A stretch of DNA of 64,000 nucleotides from Duganella qianjiadongensis (lineage in GTDB: Bacteria > Pseudomonadota > Gammaproteobacteria > Burkholderiales > Burkholderiaceae_D), in assembly GCF_009857915.1 (NCBI RefSeq), contig NZ_WWCM01000001.1:434001-498000 (forward strand). Reading direction: 5' to 3'. The notes beneath the pieces are model-generated. The model was not told the origin of the DNA. It ran no database searches and saw nothing but the letters and a program-made list of their open reading frames with translations. Positions 26,564-35,420 of this stretch are shown in pieces. Numbering within the stretch: the first letter of the stretch is position 1; the number at the start of each line of letters is the position of its first letter. Position numbers and translations under genes: made by a program.

Positions 26564-27351
26564 AAACCCGTTTGCCGCCTCCGCCCGGTCGTGACTGGAC
26601 CGTCATCAGCCTGATGCTGCTGGTGCTGCTGCTGATGATCGCCAGCTTTGTCTCGCTGCCACTGAAATGGCGCGAGTTCTTCACCCTCGATGCGGTGCGC
26701 AGCGTCATGGAGCTGCTGGCCGGTTTCGCCCCGCCGGAACTGGCCACGCCCTTCCTCATCAAAACCGGCTGGGCTGCCGTCGAAACCATGGCCATGTCGG
26801 CGCTGGGCACCCTGCTGGCCGTGCTGGCGGCCCTGCTGTTCTCGCTGCCCGCCTCGGGGCGCATGGGCCGCACTGCCCGCGCCGCCATGCGCGCCATGCT
26901 CAATGTGCTGCGTTCCATACCGGAGCTGGTCTGGGCCGCCATCCTGCTGATTGCCGCCGGTCTGGGACCGTTCGGCGGCACGCTGGCACTGGCCGCGCAC
27001 ACCGCCGGCGTGCTGGGCCGGCTATTTGCCGATGCACTGGAAAATGCCGCGCCTCTGCCCGAGCAGAGCCTGCGCACCAACGGCGCCAGCGCCGGCGCGG
27101 CCTTCTTCTATGCCACCCTGCCGCAGACGCTGCCGCAGATGCTGTCCTATACACTATACCGCTGGGAGAACAACATCCGCGCCGCCGCCATCCTGGGCGT
27201 GGTAGGCGCCGGCGGGCTGGGGCAGATGCTCAAATACCACCTGTCGCTGTTCCAGATGCCGTCCGCTGCCACCGTCATCCTCGCCATGCTGCTGCTGGTG
27301 GCGCTGGTTGATGGCGTCAGCTTTGCCCTGCGCCGCGCGCTCACCCGCTGA
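26560..27351 (+). CDS. ABC transporter permease, PhnE-like (2)
   Basis: This 263-residue membrane protein is a paralogue of the preceding permease, with RSIPELVWAAILL, AFFYATLPQTLPQMLSYTLYRWE and LGVVGAGGLGQ in the same order. Two unequal PhnE-like subunits suggest a heterodimeric channel. ATG 26560 is set by the four-base overlap with the first permease; longer in-frame extensions would lie inside that gene. The following ATPase starts 22 bases after its stop. Confidence 0.88.
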   Translation: MKTRLPPPPGRDWTVISLMLLVLLLMIASFVSLPLKWREFFTLDAVRSVMELLAGFAPPELATPFLIKTGWAAVETMAMSALGTLLAVLAALLFSLPASGRMGRTARAAMRAMLNVLRSIPELVWAAILLIAAGLGPFGGTLALAAHTAGVLGRLFADALENAAPLPEQSLRTNGASAGAAFFYATLPQTLPQMLSYTLYRWENNIRAAAILGVVGAGGLGQMLKYHLSLFQMPSAATVILAMLLLVALVDGVSFALRRALTR

Positions 27352-27373
27352 CCCCCGCCCCCGAAAAGCCGCC

Positions 27374-28066
27374 ATGCTAGAACTGCGTCACCTGAGTAAA
27401 ACCTACGGCAATGGCCGCACCGTCCTGAACGACGTCAGCTGGAAATTCAAGGCCGGCGAATTCGTCGCCATCATGGGCGATTCGGGCGTGGGCAAATCCA
27501 CCCTGCTCAATCTCATCGCCGGGCTCGATACGCCCGACGCCCACTGCCCGGCCGATGCCATCATGGTCGACGGGGTGGCACTGGCCAGCCTCGACGACGA
27601 TGCTGCCACCCGCTTGCGGCGCCAGCGCATGGGCTTCATCTTTCAGGCCTTTCACGTACTGCCGCACCTGACGCTGGTGCAGAACGTGGCCCTGCCCCTG
27701 CTGCTGAACGGCATGCCCACCGGCGCGGCCAGCGAGATGCTGGCAGCCGTGGGGCTGGGCGGGCGCGATCACGATTTCCCCCACCAGCTATCGGGCGGCG
27801 AAATGCAGCGGGTGGCCATCGCCCGCGCACTGGTGCACCGTCCGGCGCTGGTGCTGGCCGATGAACCGACCGGCAATCTCGACCCGGATACGGCGCACAG
27901 CATCCTCGAATTACTTCAGCGCGAGATCAAGTCCACCGGTGCGTGCACCATTATGGTGACTCATGCGACCTCGGCCGCGGCGATGAGCGATAAAGTCCTT
28001 CATTTATCAAAGATTGGCATACAAGAAACAACAAACGTCAAGCTGTTTGACCAAAAAACAAGCTAA
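27374..28066 (+). CDS. ABC transporter ATP-binding protein, LolD/MacB type
   Basis: This 230-residue ATPase has Walker A (GDSGVGKST), [15 protein letters not shown], and [14 protein letters not shown]. The DEPTGNLD string places it with LolD/MacB/FtsE-type ATPases, not with PhnC. Such ATPases normally serve FtsX-like permeases, but none is present; the only partners are the two PhnE-like permeases just upstream. The last 19 residues (from [10 protein letters not shown]) are coded by AT-rich DNA unlike the rest of the gene, suggesting a junction or a lost 3' part. It may replace or supplement the PhnC-like ATPase at 20750. Confidence 0.82.
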   Translation: MLELRHLSKTYGNGRTVLNDVSWKFKAGEFVAIMGDSGVGKSTLLNLIAGLDTPDAHCPADAIMVDGVALASLDDDAATRLRRQRMGFIFQAFHVLPHLTLVQNVALPLLLNGMPTGAASEMLAAVGLGGRDHDFPHQLSGGEMQRVAIARALVHRPALVLADEPTGNLDPDTAHSILELLQREIKSTGACTIMVTHATSAAAMSDKVLHLSKIGIQETTNVKLFDQKTS

Positions 28067-28234
28067 TTCTTTTGGCAAACCGTGCCTTTCAGCACGCGCC
28101 GTAGTATGATTTACCTAACTTGCATGGTTATCAAGAATGTTGAGTAGCGCTCCGCATTCAGATAAGAGTGTGGGCGCTAGCCCTGCCAGGAAACGTCATC
28201 TTTAATTTACGTTTTGAGCAAAGGAGGAGCAATC

Positions 28235-28522
28235 ATGAACGTACGGCAAAAGAAGCTGGAACTGATCGAAGCCATGAATCGTGCTCGGGCTCTGGAGCCA
28301 TCCAGTTTTGTCCCGAACAAGCTGCTTGATACTTTGATCGAAAAGATGAACCTGAAAAACGACGCAGAACTCTGCCGAGTTTTGGAGGTACAACCTCCGA
28401 TTATCAGCAAAATCCGTCATCGCAAACTTACCGTGGGCGCGACCATTTTGCTGCGTATGCATGAAAAGTCGGACATCAGCATACGGGAACTGAAAGACCT
28501 GTCGACCGCTTCCATGCACTAA
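28235..28522 (+). CDS. Small helix-turn-helix-like protein
   Basis: This 95-residue protein has no clear family. Residues 40-75 (DAELCRVLEVQPPIISKIRHRKLTVG) look like an XRE/Cro-type helix-turn-helix, with ALxV-x-x-P-x-I-S-x-I-R as the recognition helix. It starts at an ATG with an excellent AAGGAGGAG six bases upstream, so it is well expressed. Its DNA is less GC-rich than its neighbours, and the upstream 168 bases (28067-28234) are AT-rich without a gene. Possibly acquired; partner unknown. Confidence 0.7.
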   Translation: MNVRQKKLELIEAMNRARALEPSSFVPNKLLDTLIEKMNLKNDAELCRVLEVQPPIISKIRHRKLTVGATILLRMHEKSDISIRELKDLSTASMH

Positions 28523-28637
28523 ACAGCGCTGCTGCTAGTGCCATGCCAGGCGCCGGCATGCGGTATCCGGCGCCCCCGAGTAGTAATAACGTACAGCCCA
28601 AACCCTGCTGAACGACCTCCCTGCTACAACTTCCCTG

Positions 28638-29231
28638 CTATTTTTCGTATTTCCAGTTACGTGCCTTGCCTTCGGCTATCCACGCCACTGCCTGCTCGCG
28701 CCTGCGCGTGCGGGTCGCTGCCGTCTTGGCTTCATCCAGCCATTCGATGTAATCACGCTGTTTGCTGGGGCTGAACGCGTCGAAATGCTGCTGCGCGCCC
28801 GCCTGCTGCGCCAGCGCTGCCAGCAAGTCGTCCGGCACCGTCACCGTCGCCGGGCGCGGCGTGCGACTGCGCACCGGCGTAACACCGGCATCGTTGAGCT
28901 GCATGGCCTGCAGCAGATAGGCCTGCAATTGCGCCGCCGGGGGCAGATCTTCCAGCGCCGTGATGCGGCCGAACTGGCCCATGGCATCGCGCTGGACTGC
29001 ATCGCCCATCAGCAGTTCCGCTTTCCAGAAATTCAGTGCGCAGTGGGCCTTGAACGCCGCCATGCTGCACAACATGCCCTTGTACATAAAGTGCGGAAAG
29101 CTCCACTTCATGGTTTCCTCTACCTCGGGACAGGCCTCGTGCACCACCGCACGCAGATGGATCAATATGCTCTGGGCAAACGGCGCCGCTTGGGCGATAT
29201 AGGCATCAACTCGAGGGTCTGGCGTCGGCAT
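28638..29231 (-). CDS. YdeI/OmdA family protein with DUF1801-like N-terminus
   Basis: This 197-residue protein combines a DUF1801-type N-terminal fold (ILIHLRAVVHEACPEVEETMKWSFPHFMYKG) with the YdeI C-terminal domain (FDAFSPSKQRDYIEWLDEAKTAATRTRR). The FSPSK-x-R-x-Y-I-x-W string is the YdeI hallmark. The family is small, soluble and of poorly known role; YdeI of Bacillus has been linked to antimicrobial resistance. ATG 29231 was chosen because the upstream frame overlaps the divergent gene's promoter region. Confidence 0.82.
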   Translation of the reverse strand: MPTPDPRVDAYIAQAAPFAQSILIHLRAVVHEACPEVEETMKWSFPHFMYKGMLCSMAAFKAHCALNFWKAELLMGDAVQRDAMGQFGRITALEDLPPAAQLQAYLLQAMQLNDAGVTPVRSRTPRPATVTVPDDLLAALAQQAGAQQHFDAFSPSKQRDYIEWLDEAKTAATRTRRREQAVAWIAEGKARNWKYEK

Positions 29232-29322
29232 AAAAGAGACTATCCATGTGGCGGAAGCCACCAATATACCAAAAGTCTTGCGCGCAAAGGTAGAATGTCA
29301 GTATCCCATTGCGGAGCAGCCC

Positions 29323-30114
29323 ATGCATCGTCGCCGCCTGTCTGCACTAGTGTTCGCGCTTGCTTTGCCCTTCCCGTTACTGGCTCCGTCATACGCTGCC
29401 ACGCTGCGCCTGTGTACCATGGAAAGCCCGGTACTGCCCTACATCACGCCGCAAGGTCAGGGCACGGCGGACCTGCTGATCCGCATGGCAGCACAGGAAC
29501 TCGACATCACCCTGATCTATCAGACCGCGCCGCTGGCGCGCTGCCGCGAACAGGTACGCTCCGGCATTGCCGACGCTTTTCCCGCCGCCCCTTACATTCC
29601 CACGCTGGCAGCAGAATTCCGCTATCCGCTACAACGTGGCGAAATCCAGACCAGCCACGCCGTGGTGAGCGGGCGCACCATGGTGTTCCGCCGCGTAGGT
29701 AGCAGCGTCGATTGGGACGGCACGCACTTTATCCGCCTGAACACGCCGGTACTGACACCATTTGGTACCGTCATGCCGCGTGAAAAACTGCAGTCACTGA
29801 ACGTGCCTATCGATGCCAATGGCCGCACCATGGCGGCCAACTTCCAGAAAATGCTGGCTGGCCGCGCCGATGTGGCCGTGGCACTGGAAACCCATGGTGC
29901 GCAGTTGCTGATGCAGCACCAGTTCGCCGGTAAGATCGAAATGCTGCCCGCCCCTTTCCTCGACGAGAACTACTATCTGGCGATCTCGCCGGCCTATTAC
30001 GACAGCCATGCGCAACTAGTGGAGAAGCTGTGGGACGCCATCAGCCGCCTGCGCTACAGCCCCGCCTATCTGGCCCAGCAGCGCAAGATCGTCGACGATC
30101 TGCTCAAGCCCTGA
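29323..30114 (+). CDS. Periplasmic solute-binding protein (SBP_bac_3-like)
   Basis: This 263-residue protein has a signal peptide (MHRRRLSALVFALALPFPLL, cleavage near SYA) and a bilobal binding-protein fold beginning ATLRLCTMESPVLPYITPQG. It resembles amino-acid-type binding proteins, but no transporter genes are adjacent, so it may feed a sensor. It is a clear relative of the binding protein at 38062-38844, which is encoded with a hybrid kinase: both share L-R-L-C at the start, a V-x-WDG-x-x-F segment and a C-terminal LR/VR-x-SPAYL/R. ATG 29323 follows GCGGAG. Confidence 0.78.
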   Translation: MHRRRLSALVFALALPFPLLAPSYAATLRLCTMESPVLPYITPQGQGTADLLIRMAAQELDITLIYQTAPLARCREQVRSGIADAFPAAPYIPTLAAEFRYPLQRGEIQTSHAVVSGRTMVFRRVGSSVDWDGTHFIRLNTPVLTPFGTVMPREKLQSLNVPIDANGRTMAANFQKMLAGRADVAVALETHGAQLLMQHQFAGKIEMLPAPFLDENYYLAISPAYYDSHAQLVEKLWDAISRLRYSPAYLAQQRKIVDDLLKP

Positions 30115-30191
30115 ACGGGTGCCGCAAGCGGGTGCCGCAAGCCCGGCAATCTGCTCTATACTCCGCACAACGGAAACTATGGAACTCGGCT

Positions 30192-32513
30192 ATGCCCAAC
30201 AACAAAGCGCCCGGACGCATACAGGCTTACCCGCACGCCGCCGCAGGCTGGGGTGCCGTCAAACAGGTAGCGGTCAATCTGGTGCGCGAAAAAGTCAGCG
30301 CCGTTCATAGCAAAGCTCTACTAAGCCAGAACCAGCCGGGCGGCTTCGATTGCCCCGGCTGCGCATGGCCGGACCGCGCTGCCGGCGCCAGCTTTGCCTT
30401 CTGCGAAAACGGCGTGAAAGCCGTTGCGGCCGAAGCCACCAGCAAGCGGGTACGCGCCGATTTTTTCGCGGCGCACAGTGTCAGCGCACTGCTGCAGCAA
30501 TCGGACTACGAACTGGAACAGCACGGCCGCCTGACGGCGCCCATGGAATACGATAGCGCCAGCGATCACTACCGCGCTATCAGCTGGGAGCGGGCATTCA
30601 GCGTGATGGCGCAGCACCTGCGCGCCCTGCCCGATCCCGATCAGGCCATCTTCTACACCTCTGGCCGCACCGCCAATGAAGCAGCCTTCCTGTTCCAGCT
30701 TTTCGTGCGCATGTACGGCACCAATAACTTCCCCGACTGCTCCAACCTGTGCCACGAACCCACCAGCCGCGGCTTGCCGGGCACGGTGGGCATAGGCAAA
30801 GGCACGGTAACGCTGGACGACTTCGAGCACGCCGACGCGCTGTTCATCTTCGGCCAGAATCCCGCCACCAACCACCCGCGCATGCTGGGCGAGCTGCGCG
30901 CCTGCGCCAGACGGGGCGCCACCATCGTCTCCATCAATCCCCTGCGCGAACGGGGACTGGAACGCTTCACCAGCCCCACCCACCCGGGCGAAATGCTGGG
31001 CAATGGCAGTACCACTATCAGCTCGCTGTTCATCCAGCCGCGCCTGGGCGGCGACTTCGCTTTGATCAAAGGCGTGGCCAAGCGCCTGCTGGAACTCGAC
31101 GATGCTGCGCTGGCCAGTGGTGCCGCCAGCGTACTCGATCGCGCCTTCATCGCCGAACACACCAGCGGCTTTGCCGCCTTCGAACACGACCTGCGCAGCC
31201 AGCCATGGCAGCCGCTGCTGGAAGAATCGGGCGTGCCGCGCGAACAGATCGAGCAGCTGACCGATATCTACCGGCGCAGCCCCAATGTCATCAGCACCTG
31301 GGGCATGGGACTAACCCAGCACAAGGGCGCCGTGGCCACCATCCAGATGCTGTCCAACCTGATGATGATGCGCGGGAACATAGGCCGCCGCGGCGCCGGC
31401 CTGTGCCCCGTGCGCGGCCACTCCAATGTGCAGGGCGACCGCACCATGGGCATCGAAGACAAACCGACCGCAGCCTTCCTCGACCGCCTGCAGAAAGTGT
31501 TCGGCTTTGCGCCGCCGCGCCACCACGGCTACGACACGGTGGACAGCATACAGGCCATGCTCGATGGTAAAGTCAAAGTCTTCATCGCCATGGGCGGCAA
31601 CTTCGCCATGGCCACGCCGGATACGCCGCTGACCTTTGCCGCCTTGCGCACCTGCGACCTGACCGTGCACATCGCCACCAAACTCAATCGCAGCCATCTG
31701 GTGCATGGTAAAGCTGCCCTGCTGCTGCCCACGCTGGGGCGCACGGAAATCGATCTGCAGAACGGCGTGCCGCAAGGCGTCACGGTGGAAGATTCGATGA
31801 GCATGGTGCACCTGTCCTATGGCCAGAACACGCCCGCCTCCAGCGAGCTGCTATCGGAAACCATGATCGTGGCGCGGCTGGCCGATGCCACACTGGGCAG
31901 CGGAAAAATCGACTGGCTAGGCTATGCCGGCAACTACGCCCGCATCCGCGACGCCATCGCGCAGGTATTCGACGACTTCCACGATTTCAACACACGGCTG
32001 GCGCAGCCGGGCGGCTTCCACTTGAGAGTGGCTTCGCGCGAGCGCGTCTGGCGCACAGCGGACGGAAAAGCCCGTTTCGTGGTGCATGCACTGGATCTGA
32101 CTACGCCCATCCACCGCGCCCGTGCCCTGCATGGCGAGCGCCTGATGGTGCTGATGACGGCACGCTCGCACGACCAGTACAACACCACCATCTACGGTCT
32201 CGACGACCGCTACCGCGGCGTGTTCGGCCTGCGCCGCGTGCTATTCATCCACCGCGACGATCTGGCCATGCTGGGCTTGCAGCGGGGCGAGTGGGTGGAC
32301 CTGCACAGCGTGTGGGACGACGGCGTGCAGCGCCGCGCCGAGCGCTTCCTGCTGGTGGAATACGATATTCCGCGCGGCTGTCTGGGCGCCTACTTCCCCG
32401 AGACCAATGCCCTGCTGCCGCTGCATAGCACGGCCGACGGTGCCGGCACGCCAACCGCCAAATCCATCCCCGTGCTGCTGCAGCGCTCGGCCGTGCAGGC
32501 ATCGCTGGAATAG
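30192..32513 (+). CDS. Molybdopterin oxidoreductase, FdhF/YdeP family
   Basis: This 773-residue protein belongs to the Mo-bisPGD family close to YdeP. It has CPGC (Cys54, Cys57) plus Cys71 as a likely Fe-S site, GRTANEAAF, GQNPATNHPRML, GNIGRRGAGLCPVRGHSNVQGDR and a C-terminal molydopterin dinucleotide-binding domain. At the place where formate dehydrogenase has Sec-His-Gly-Pro, it has Cys187-His188-Glu-Pro, coded TGC, so it is not a selenoprotein. ATG 30192 lies 77 bases after the binding-protein stop. It converges on fdhD (six bases between stops), whose product sulfurates such cofactors. E. coli YdeP has been tied to acid resistance; the substrate is unknown. Confidence 0.88.
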   Translation: MPNNKAPGRIQAYPHAAAGWGAVKQVAVNLVREKVSAVHSKALLSQNQPGGFDCPGCAWPDRAAGASFAFCENGVKAVAAEATSKRVRADFFAAHSVSALLQQSDYELEQHGRLTAPMEYDSASDHYRAISWERAFSVMAQHLRALPDPDQAIFYTSGRTANEAAFLFQLFVRMYGTNNFPDCSNLCHEPTSRGLPGTVGIGKGTVTLDDFEHADALFIFGQNPATNHPRMLGELRACARRGATIVSINPLRERGLERFTSPTHPGEMLGNGSTTISSLFIQPRLGGDFALIKGVAKRLLELDDAALASGAASVLDRAFIAEHTSGFAAFEHDLRSQPWQPLLEESGVPREQIEQLTDIYRRSPNVISTWGMGLTQHKGAVATIQMLSNLMMMRGNIGRRGAGLCPVRGHSNVQGDRTMGIEDKPTAAFLDRLQKVFGFAPPRHHGYDTVDSIQAMLDGKVKVFIAMGGNFAMATPDTPLTFAALRTCDLTVHIATKLNRSHLVHGKAALLLPTLGRTEIDLQNGVPQGVTVEDSMSMVHLSYGQNTPASSELLSETMIVARLADATLGSGKIDWLGYAGNYARIRDAIAQVFDDFHDFNTRLAQPGGFHLRVASRERVWRTADGKARFVVHALDLTTPIHRARALHGERLMVLMTARSHDQYNTTIYGLDDRYRGVFGLRRVLFIHRDDLAMLGLQRGEWVDLHSVWDDGVQRRAERFLLVEYDIPRGCLGAYFPETNALLPLHSTADGAGTPTAKSIPVLLQRSAVQASLE

Positions 32514-32519
32514 GCGCGA

Positions 32520-33332
32520 TCAGGTGTACTCGACGCAGGCATCCTGACGGCAGAAGCTCACCAGCTTGACGCCGGCACGGCTGGCCACCTCGATGGCCAG
32601 CGTGCTGGGGGCCGAGATGGTTGCCAGCAGCGGAATCTGCATGCGCGCCACCTTGCGTACCAGCTCGTAACTGGCGCGGCTGGACATGAACACGAAGCCG
32701 CGCCGCATATCCACGCCGGTAGCAGCCAGCACGCCGATCAGCTTATCGAGCGCGTTGTGGCGTCCCACATCCTCGCACACCTGCAGCACATTGCCCGCCG
32801 CATCGCACCAGCCGGCCGCATGGACCCCGCCGGTAACGCGCATCAGTTCCTGATACTGGCCGAACTGCGCTACCGCATTGGCCACGGCAGCCACCAGTTG
32901 CGCATCGTCGTGCAGCGGCGGCGTGGTAATCGGTTCGGGGTGCAGATCGATCTGCTCCAGACTTTCCAGCCCGCACACGCCGCAACCACTGCGGCCTGCC
33001 ATCGAACGGCGCTGCAGTTTCAGATCATGGAAAGCCTGCTGGGCCACGGTGAGCGAGACGGCAATACTGCCCGAATAGGAAGCCACTTCGATATCGTAGA
33101 CATCGGCGGCCTGCGCGATCAGGCCTTCGGTCAGGGCGAAGCCCAGTGCAAATGCCTCCAGCTGGCGCGGAGTGACCATCATCACGGCGTGGGATATGCC
33201 GTTAAATACCAGCGCTACGGGCGCCTCTTCGGCCACGCTGTCATCGAGGGACTGCGGCGCCTGCGCCACTCTATGGCGGCGCACGGCGCGCTGCTGCGCG
33301 CCAGTCTGGTCCACCCCTGTTTCAAACTTCAT
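32520..33332 (-). CDS. fdhD: Formate dehydrogenase accessory sulfurtransferase FdhD
   Basis: This 270-residue cytoplasmic protein transfers sulfur from a cysteine desulfurase to the molybdenum cofactor of formate dehydrogenase-like enzymes. The persulfide-carrying pair is in GRSGCGVCGLE (Cys117, Cys120). Other family marks are EAPVALVFNGI, FALGFALTEGLI, DVGRHNALDKLIG and MSSRASYELV. Its convergent placement with the YdeP-type oxidoreductase marks that enzyme as the probable client. The ATG at 33332 opens the conserved region with a 30-residue variable N-terminus. Confidence 0.94.
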   Translation of the reverse strand: MKFETGVDQTGAQQRAVRRHRVAQAPQSLDDSVAEEAPVALVFNGISHAVMMVTPRQLEAFALGFALTEGLIAQAADVYDIEVASYSGSIAVSLTVAQQAFHDLKLQRRSMAGRSGCGVCGLESLEQIDLHPEPITTPPLHDDAQLVAAVANAVAQFGQYQELMRVTGGVHAAGWCDAAGNVLQVCEDVGRHNALDKLIGVLAATGVDMRRGFVFMSSRASYELVRKVARMQIPLLATISAPSTLAIEVASRAGVKLVSFCRQDACVEYT

Positions 33333-33414
33333 TACCGCTCCGGTAGAAAAGCATTGCGGCTTATTCTACACGGCGCGGCAAACTACGTCAGTCCGGCACT
33401 GGCTAAAACTGCGT

Positions 33415-34179
33415 TCAGGCTTCGCCGTTCACGCCATAGTGGCGCGCATAACGGTTATCCAGATTGGCCAGTGGCAGCAGCAGGAACAGATCGGCACTTT
33501 CGAAATCAGGGTCCCATGCCGGTTCGCCGCAAATCCACGCACCCGAACGCATATAGCCCTTGAGCAGCGCTGGCACTTGCGGCTTCTGCGCGGCTTCCAG
33601 CTTGGAGAACGGGAAAGGCAGGTGCGGCGTCACACGGTATTCCATCGGTGCCATGTGGGCCGCTACCAGCTGCTGGTACACCGCCACGGCATTGTGGCCA
33701 CCATCGGCCAGGCTGATACTGGCGCAGCCGATCAGGTAATCGCAGTTCTCGCGGCGCATATATTCCGCCAGACCGGACCACAGCAGCATGATCACGCTGC
33801 CGCCACGGTAGTCGGGATGGATGCAGGCACGGCCAGCTTCCACCATGCGGCCGCGCAGGTGATTCAGACGGCCCAGATCGAATTCGCCTTCCGAATACAC
33901 GCGGCCCAGTTTGCGCGCGCGGGCGGCGCTCAGCAGGCGATAGGTGCCCACCACTTTCAGGGTGGCGCTATCACGCACGATCAGGTGATCGCAATGCTCG
34001 TCAAATTCGTCGGAGTCGAGACCGTCGTCGCGCATCAGCGAAGTCAGGCCCAGGGTTTCGATGAACACCTTGTAGCGCAGACGCTGAACCTCGCGCAGCT
34101 CCTCCGGTGTGCTTGCCATACTGAGTACCAGCTTGCCGGACGCTGCTCGGACGTCGGCTTGTATGATCGAAGTTTGCAT
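33415..34179 (-). CDS. olsB: GNAT-fold acyltransferase, OlsB-like (ornithine lipid synthesis)
   Basis: This 254-residue protein matches the OlsB family that N-acylates ornithine from 3-hydroxyacyl-ACP, making lyso-ornithine lipid. Typical segments are QRLRYKVFIETLG, DEFDEHCDHLIVRD, VVGTYRLL, EAGRACIHPDYRGGSVIMLLWSGLAEY and GCASISLADG. OlsA, the second acyltransferase, is not next to it, so either it lies elsewhere or this homologue uses another acceptor; the symbol is therefore tentative. AGGAT lies near the ATG at 34179. It is single-gene, after a 163-base spacer. Confidence 0.75.
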   Translation of the reverse strand: MQTSIIQADVRAASGKLVLSMASTPEELREVQRLRYKVFIETLGLTSLMRDDGLDSDEFDEHCDHLIVRDSATLKVVGTYRLLSAARARKLGRVYSEGEFDLGRLNHLRGRMVEAGRACIHPDYRGGSVIMLLWSGLAEYMRRENCDYLIGCASISLADGGHNAVAVYQQLVAAHMAPMEYRVTPHLPFPFSKLEAAQKPQVPALLKGYMRSGAWICGEPAWDPDFESADLFLLLPLANLDNRYARHYGVNGEA

Positions 34180-34341
34180 GCTTCATCCTTTCTGTGGAAG
34201 ACGAAGCAAGCGTAACGGGGGAATACTTCAAGAACATGACAGCGCTATGTCAGTTGCATGACATGCATCAAACTGTTGTAAATCAGGGGCGCAGGCAGTG
34301 CAAGCGCGGACCTGCCGCCCCGATGCTACCAGTTGCCGGGG

Positions 34342-34977
34342 TCAGACTTTTTTGGGACGGCCGGTTTTCAGCTGCGGCAGGCTGGCCAGCACATTTTGCA
34401 GTGTGGCAAGATCGATCTGACTGATCAGGGCAACGCCGATACGCAGCAGTTCGCTCTTCTTGATCTCGAAACCGGCTTTCAGGCAGGCTTTCTTGACCTG
34501 ACCTAACACTGCATACTCCTGCTCCGGCATGGTAAAGCTGTCGCGCACCAGCTTTTCCTTGCGAGCCTTTTCAATCGCCGGAGCAGCCACTGGCGCAGCG
34601 GCAGCCGGCTTCGCCTGAGGCTTTTTAGCGGCCGGTTTAGCGGCAACTGCTTTGCTGGCAGGTTTGGCTGCCTTGACCACCGCCTTGGCAGGTGCTTTGC
34701 CGGCGGCTTTGACCGGGGCTTTCGCTGCTACTTTAGCCGGTGCTTTCGGCGCCGCCTTGGCAGCTGGCTTGGCCGCAGCTTTCGGCGCTACCGGCTTGGC
34801 AGCCACCTTCTTCGCGCTGCTAGCCGGCTTGACTGCTGCCTTGCTGGCTGGCGCGGCTGCGCCCTTGGCGGCTGGCTTGGTGGCCGGCTTGGCCAGTGGT
34901 TTAGCCGCGCGGGCAGCGGGCTTCTTCTCGGCGGCTGCAACTTTGCCGGCAACGGTACCATTCAAGGATTTATTCAT
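34342..34977 (-). CDS. Histone H1-like Lys/Ala/Pro-rich protein
   Basis: This 211-residue basic protein has a long low-complexity part (about 20-135) made of AAKPAAK, APAKVAAK and similar repeats, as in bacterial H1-like proteins (AlgP/Hc1-type), and a conserved C-terminal domain (about 140-211) with MPEQEYAVLGQVKKACLKAG and GRPKK, an AT-hook-like end. It probably binds DNA. ATG 34977 is preceded by GGAGCAGG on the minus strand, better than the frame's earlier start at 35010. The repeats make length variation between strains likely. Confidence 0.85.
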   Translation of the reverse strand: MNKSLNGTVAGKVAAAEKKPAARAAKPLAKPATKPAAKGAAAPASKAAVKPASSAKKVAAKPVAPKAAAKPAAKAAPKAPAKVAAKAPVKAAGKAPAKAVVKAAKPASKAVAAKPAAKKPQAKPAAAAPVAAPAIEKARKEKLVRDSFTMPEQEYAVLGQVKKACLKAGFEIKKSELLRIGVALISQIDLATLQNVLASLPQLKTGRPKKV

Positions 34978-35040
34978 ACCTGCTCCAGATGATGTTAATA
35001 CTATAAACAATATATACTATTTATGTCATTGTTGCTTGAA

Positions 35041-35418
35041 TTAGCGCAAATGCGCAGCGACATGGCCAAACAGCACGGGCGGACTTACCGGCTTGCGCAG
35101 GAATTCCACCGCGCCCACACTGCGCCCCATCGCCTCGTCCTCGGGCTGGCTCTTGGCGGTCAGGAAAATGACAGGAATCGCACTGCTGGCCGGATCGGCT
35201 TTCAGACGACGGCAGGTTTCAAAGCCGTCCATGTCCGGCATCATGATATCGAGCAGGATCAGATCCACCTGAGAACTGGCCACTATCTGCAGCGCCGTGG
35301 CGCCGCTGGTCGCCACTTTGGTGTTGTAGCGGTCCTTGAGCAGGCCCGCCAGCAGAGTAATGTTATCCGGGGTGTCGTCGACGATAAGTACCGTTTTCCG
35401 CTGCTGGCCTGCACTCAT
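35041..35418 (-). CDS. Single-domain response regulator
   Basis: This 125-residue protein is only a receiver domain, with acidic DD near the start (LIVDDTPDN), phosphoacceptor in LILLDIMMPDMDG and switch Lys in LRKPVSPP. It has no output domain, so it acts by protein contact. AGGAGT precedes ATG 35418; a GTG at 35424 overlaps the kinase stop. It is the last gene of a binding protein-hybrid kinase-regulator operon. Confidence 0.9.
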   Translation of the reverse strand: MSAGQQRKTVLIVDDTPDNITLLAGLLKDRYNTKVATSGATALQIVASSQVDLILLDIMMPDMDGFETCRRLKADPASSAIPVIFLTAKSQPEDEAMGRSVGAVEFLRKPVSPPVLFGHVAAHLR

Positions 35419-35420
35419 GA

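Noticed and set aside
30192..32513. Possible selenoprotein (formate dehydrogenase-like) using the local selD
   Set aside because: The position of Sec is a TGC Cys codon and there is no in-frame TGA; no selA, selB or selC is present.
34580..34960. Repeat array in the histone-like gene as a CRISPR or minisatellite
   Set aside because: The repeats are degenerate codon-level AAKP-type protein repeats with no constant spacer.
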